This document shows, one piece after another, positions 62,301 to 64,000 of a stretch of DNA of 64,000 nt. Each line of letters begins with the position of its first letter. Positions within the stretch are counted from its first letter, which is position 1. The stretch lies in the NCBI GenBank assembly GCA_002747255.1, contig PDUC01000031.1, positions 1 through 64,000 of the forward strand, written 5' to 3'. Made by a program: the position numbers and the translations under genes. The notes under the pieces are model-generated. The model was not told where the DNA came from, did not search any database, and saw only the letters and a list, made by a program, of their open reading frames with translations. The stretch is from Acidobacteriota bacterium. GTDB lineage: Bacteria > Acidobacteriota > Holophagae > Acanthopleuribacterales > Acanthopleuribacteraceae.

Positions 62301-63003
62301 TATCATCTATCCCCATATTGCCTCCAATACGGAGTTTTTCTGGACAGGAATCATTGCCCTTAATCCCGGAGCAAATACATCCCATGTGCAGGTCAAATAC
62401 TGGGATAAAGAGGGTCTCCTGCTTCAAGAAGACGACTTTGTCCTGACAGGCGGGTCCAGACAAGTGCTCTTGTTTGACAATGTGGCAAGCACCGTCGAGT
62501 CCTCCATTCCCATCGATGTCTTCCCTGAATCGGTCGCCTGGATGGAGATGACCTCTAACAGGGAAATTGTAGGTCTGGAACTCTTTGGCAGCACCAACGC
62601 AGCCGGTGATTACATGGAGGGCATACGCGCTTCAGGTCAGACATTCAATCACGCTGTGGCACCCTACTTGCACATTGGTGACAACAAGTGGTTTGGAACG
62701 GTGCTGGTGAACCCATCCGACTCAGCCGTCAACATCTCCATGGTACTGAGAAACGAAGACGGTATGTTCTCAAGTGAATACAGCTTCACACTCAATCCGG
62801 GACAAAAGCTGACAACCACTTTGAAAGCGCTTTTCAACACAGAAGAACTGGAGCAGGCCAAAACCCTCTGGGTAGAGGCAGAAGGAGACGCCAAGGTTGC
62901 CGGCATGGTCTTGTTTGGAGATGAAGCCCAACCGAGATTGCAAATGGGCGGCTACGAACTCATTCCTGTCTATCAGTCTAAACTGGGTGTTTCCAATCCT
63001 TAA
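59398..63003 (+). CDS. Large secreted beta-propeller (BNR/sortilin-like) protein
   Basis: 1201 residues from the ATG at 59398, chosen because GGAGG lies 6 bases upstream and a signal peptide follows (MFIKTLFSMALLVTSVTAQ). Residues about 100-780 contain many BNR/Asp-box-like units: GGVWKSLDRGLTWTEIG, GLYRSDDGGSTFIEV, GLFRSENGGQTWAKL, GIYESTDGGQTWNRL, LYLTTDAGTSWQAVG. These form one or two seven-bladed propellers, as in VPS10/GH74-like proteins. Residues about 800-1201 are beta-rich repeats (TLCLTNPDTEPVTYELQYIN, FWTGIIALNPGANTSHVQVK) of unknown type. No catalytic glutamates or aspartates of a known family can be assigned. A strong terminator follows. Confidence 0.88.
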   Translation: MFIKTLFSMALLVTSVTAQLIPGHDKEHGESYQIKMRREYFEKYRGLDHTSQFARQRKSSVEKMKLEIEEIRHKANAGSQLAATWKSVGPSPMTMLNWRMGYVAGRISALAIDWQAPNIIYLGAASGGVWKSLDRGLTWTEIGQNLGSQSIGSILVDPHNHERIWVGTGEHAQSCHGYFGQGLYRSDDGGSTFIEVNGSGNASLNLSYIASIIVHPENENIVLAGGHGYCLEGNYLTGGLFRSENGGQTWAKLHNGAVNDLIQDPSNANRMFMAMGRWGAFNSGIYESTDGGQTWNRLSGGLPPSASMRRSRIALSQNNPNTLYALINGDDEMTDLYRSDNSGQSWTLVNSDACEGQCSYNLCLTVHPDDPDTVIVGTIRFFASYDGGRTLTPMVDTWGGAQRVHQDIHVLLWDPHDINTFWIGSDGGLWGTPDQGRTFYNYNNGLNITQFYDIAVFPDDANSLLGGSQDNSSLKTTGREIWDVTLVTGDGFMNLIDPVHPDYIFQTSYPYEGYPNVFWSDNRGRSFFDIEYDDLGKDEPWPWKTPMEIAAPLTPSHKTPVFLASDRVYRSFDYGSSWVRLSDSLVAESDNSISVMTARTLEHDTLLYVGTEDGKVHRCENALSSTPVWTDVTGTIPGSHISDIAIDPTAPDTVYVTRAAFGGSKLYLTTDAGTSWQAVGNGLPNVPANSVCVDPRLPSRIFVGTDIGVYFSVNSGLDFAPFNQGMPLGNVIVDMEIDDDPYVLTAGTYGRGAWQARLPLTKSIPIPELYEKRGNRLGVTPGVEATLCLTNPDTEPVTYELQYINSTGKTIQTSIEELKPRAHTLKSLGDGQIAEVKLSGSILPHCVLLKQDSTKLAGLWQPDFSPQSSLLVTHIARDRNLFYTGFGLSVSSATRVNWLDEYGSHYGIQVQHSASFELQDIVGDQIPGFGTFQCENTDSFIIGSQSFGTLNEWRRAAMLPLGTQPESRIIYPHIASNTEFFWTGIIALNPGANTSHVQVKYWDKEGLLLQEDDFVLTGGSRQVLLFDNVASTVESSIPIDVFPESVAWMEMTSNREIVGLELFGSTNAAGDYMEGIRASGQTFNHAVAPYLHIGDNKWFGTVLVNPSDSAVNISMVLRNEDGMFSSEYSFTLNPGQKLTTTLKALFNTEELEQAKTLWVEAEGDAKVAGMVLFGDEAQPRLQMGGYELIPVYQSKLGVSNP

Positions 63004-63046
63004 AAAACAGGGGATCAGCACGAGTTTGCAGGGATCAAGCCGTGAT

Positions 63047-63094
63047 GGCAGGAGCTTTTTAATACGACAAATAAAGAGCTCCTGCCGGCTTTTT
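63047..63094 (+). terminator. Terminator after the propeller protein gene
   Basis: GGCAGGAGCT and AGCTCCTGCC form a perfect 10-base stem, extended by TTTTTA/TAAAG, with a T run at 63090-63094. It lies 44 bases after the stop codon. Confidence 0.88.
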
Positions 63095-63277
63095 ACATTT
63101 GCAGAAGATCATTTTCCTGAAAGCTTCAAATCATCTTGACCGGAGAAAGGAATCACTTTAGACTTAGAGCGAAGCGTGATATCGGATTTCTCATGAAAGT
63201 CACATCTGAATGGACACGTTGAACCGCAAAACGTTTAACCAACGCCGCCATGCTTGAATAAAAGACGCGAGGAAAAT

Positions 63278-63403
63278 ATGAATTTAACAACCATAAGCCT
63301 GTTCATTGTACTTCCATTGGTGCTTGCACTTGGTGGAGTTTTTTCTAAGATTTTCGTTGAGGATTTTTATAAGTATCCCATTAATTCCGATAACAAAGAA
63401 TAA
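63278..63403 (+). CDS. 41-residue single-pass membrane peptide
   Basis: ATG with GAGG 6 bases upstream, stop at 63401-63403. A hydrophobic helix (residues 5-23, TISLFIVLPLVLALGGVFS) is followed by a short tail (KIFVEDFYKYPINSDNKE). It resembles small subunits of membrane complexes in form, but I do not recognise a family. The ribosome binding site and the composition argue that it is real. Confidence 0.55.
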   Translation: MNLTTISLFIVLPLVLALGGVFSKIFVEDFYKYPINSDNKE

Positions 63404-63416
63404 GCATTAACACCAC

Positions 63417-63737
63417 TTATCGGCGCCCGTCGTTTCTAGACAGGGTTATAACTGCACTGAAATGACCGCCTCTTTCTGTCCATATCACGTCGTTTTCTGA
63501 ATATAAAGGCTCAAGGTGCCTCTGTTTCAGACTGACCCACGGGATCTCTGCCGCCAACCTCCCGAACCTCACGAGTGCCTGTCGCTCATCCTGGGTTCCT
63601 ATAAAGGAAGAACAGGACTCCGGTGCATTCAGGGGCCATGAAATGCTTCGTTCTTCAACCATAAGCGTTTTAATCGGTTTTTTTGTAGCGACCCGGTCAG
63701 ACGTCGCAAAGGTGCAGATCAACGTGTCCAGATTCAT
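63417..63737 (-). CDS. Hypothetical protein, weakly supported
   Basis: A 106-residue open frame between the small membrane peptide and the divergent acyltransferase. No ribosome binding site precedes its ATG, and no domain is recognised (it contains QALVRFGRLAAEIPWVSLKQ and GGHFSAVITLSRNDG). It is the only candidate in this 350-base gap. It could equally be spurious. Confidence 0.3.
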   Translation of the reverse strand: MNLDTLICTFATSDRVATKKPIKTLMVEERSISWPLNAPESCSSFIGTQDERQALVRFGRLAAEIPWVSLKQRHLEPLYSENDVIWTERGGHFSAVITLSRNDGRR

Positions 63738-63756
63738 TTCAGCAGGCAGCTAATCC

Positions 63757-64000
63757 ATGTCAAAAAACATCACGAACGAACAGGCGATCCATTCGGTTCC
63801 TCCAAATATACCACAGCGTGGTAACTGGTTTAGCAAGAGTCTCGGGAAACTGATTCTTCTGGTTTTAGGCTGGAGACTGGTTGGCAGGATCCCGAACATC
63901 AAAAAATGTGTTCTGGTTTTAGCACCTCACACTTCCAACTGGGATTTTGTCATAGCCTTAGCCACCTATTTCAAACTGGGTCTCCATACTCACTGGTTTG
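63757..64000 (+). CDS. PlsC-like 1-acylglycerol-3-phosphate acyltransferase (partial, cut by window end)
   Basis: 81 codons are present. After a hydrophobic stretch (LGKLILLVLGWRLVG) comes APHTSNWDFVIALATYFKLG, which contains the acyltransferase motif with the His and Asp (H-x4-D) in the form HTSNWD, characteristic of a phospholipid acyltransferase subgroup. It would acylate lysophospholipids or glycerol phosphate at the membrane. The C-terminal part is outside the window. Confidence 0.82.
   Translation, partial: MSKNITNEQAIHSVPPNIPQRGNWFSKSLGKLILLVLGWRLVGRIPNIKKCVLVLAPHTSNWDFVIALATYFKLGLHTHWF

Overview
The window comes from a Gram-negative, flagellated, heterotrophic bacterium of moderate GC content. 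Evidence: a complete flagellar export operon with a sigma-54 promoter, a LolA-like lipoprotein-carrier protein, NagZ, a class I cytochrome c, PHA storage proteins, and large secreted proteins (gingipain-type protease with a dockerin-like tail, beta-propeller protein). The mix of a dockerin-tailed protease, a BNR-type propeller protein and a lexA / Y-polymerase / dnaE2 cassette would suit a deep-branching phylum such as Acidobacteriota, but there is no rRNA or marker gene here that settles it, so the taxonomy is a guess.

Layout. 1-1120: accessory DNA with the right end of an IS66-type element, a dispersed 10-nt-periodic repeat and a decayed Ig-like coding remnant. 1.1-5 kb: small RHH protein, LemA, secreted C25 protease. 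5.2-7.8 kb: fused SpmA-SpmB-like membrane protein and glucokinase. 7.9-11.2 kb (minus): HD-GYP c-di-GMP phosphodiesterase and FHA-GAF-class III cyclase. 11.5-16.5 kb: lexA, a Y-family polymerase that has lost its second acidic active-site pair, and dnaE2, together an SOS mutagenesis cassette lacking imuA. 16.6-23.4 kb: degenerate GGDEF protein, S41 protease, LolA-like protein, DusA, CobQ, cytochrome c. 23.4-24.2 kb: a four-copy A-B-A-B array of about 226-bp units. 24.2-27 kb: M50 protease, initiator tRNA, and a PHA cluster (phaR and two phasins) behind a promoter studded with TGC palindromes.

27.2-38.7 kb: one long flagellar operon, fliL-fliN-fliO-fliP-fliQ-fliR-flhB-flhA-flhF-flhG-fliA-fliM-fliY, with a well-spaced sigma-54 promoter and an upstream palindrome resembling a FleQ box. 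Most junctions overlap or nearly touch, so the genes are probably co-transcribed and translationally coupled. 38.8-47.3 kb: an unrecognised helical protein, a POT peptide transporter, an NhaC antiporter with an added exported N-terminal domain, small membrane proteins, and an ankyrin-TPR-thioredoxin-fold fusion without the redox cysteines. 47.4-55.5 kb: pgi, a penicillin-acylase-family hydrolase, and the overlapping minus-strand set VanZ-mutS-nagZ. 55.7-64 kb: a YecH-like protein, a 0.5-kb intergenic region with three hairpins (candidate structured RNA), a PP2C/SpoIIE phosphatase, a GT2-Rossmann fusion overlapping an MBL hydrolase, a 1200-residue propeller protein, a 41-residue membrane peptide and the start of an acyltransferase.

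The strongest candidates for new biology are the lexA/Y-pol/dnaE2 cassette, the palindrome-controlled pha promoter, the enhancer plus sigma-54 control region of the flagellar operon, the structured intergenic region near 56.1-56.4 kb, and the hierarchical repeat array.
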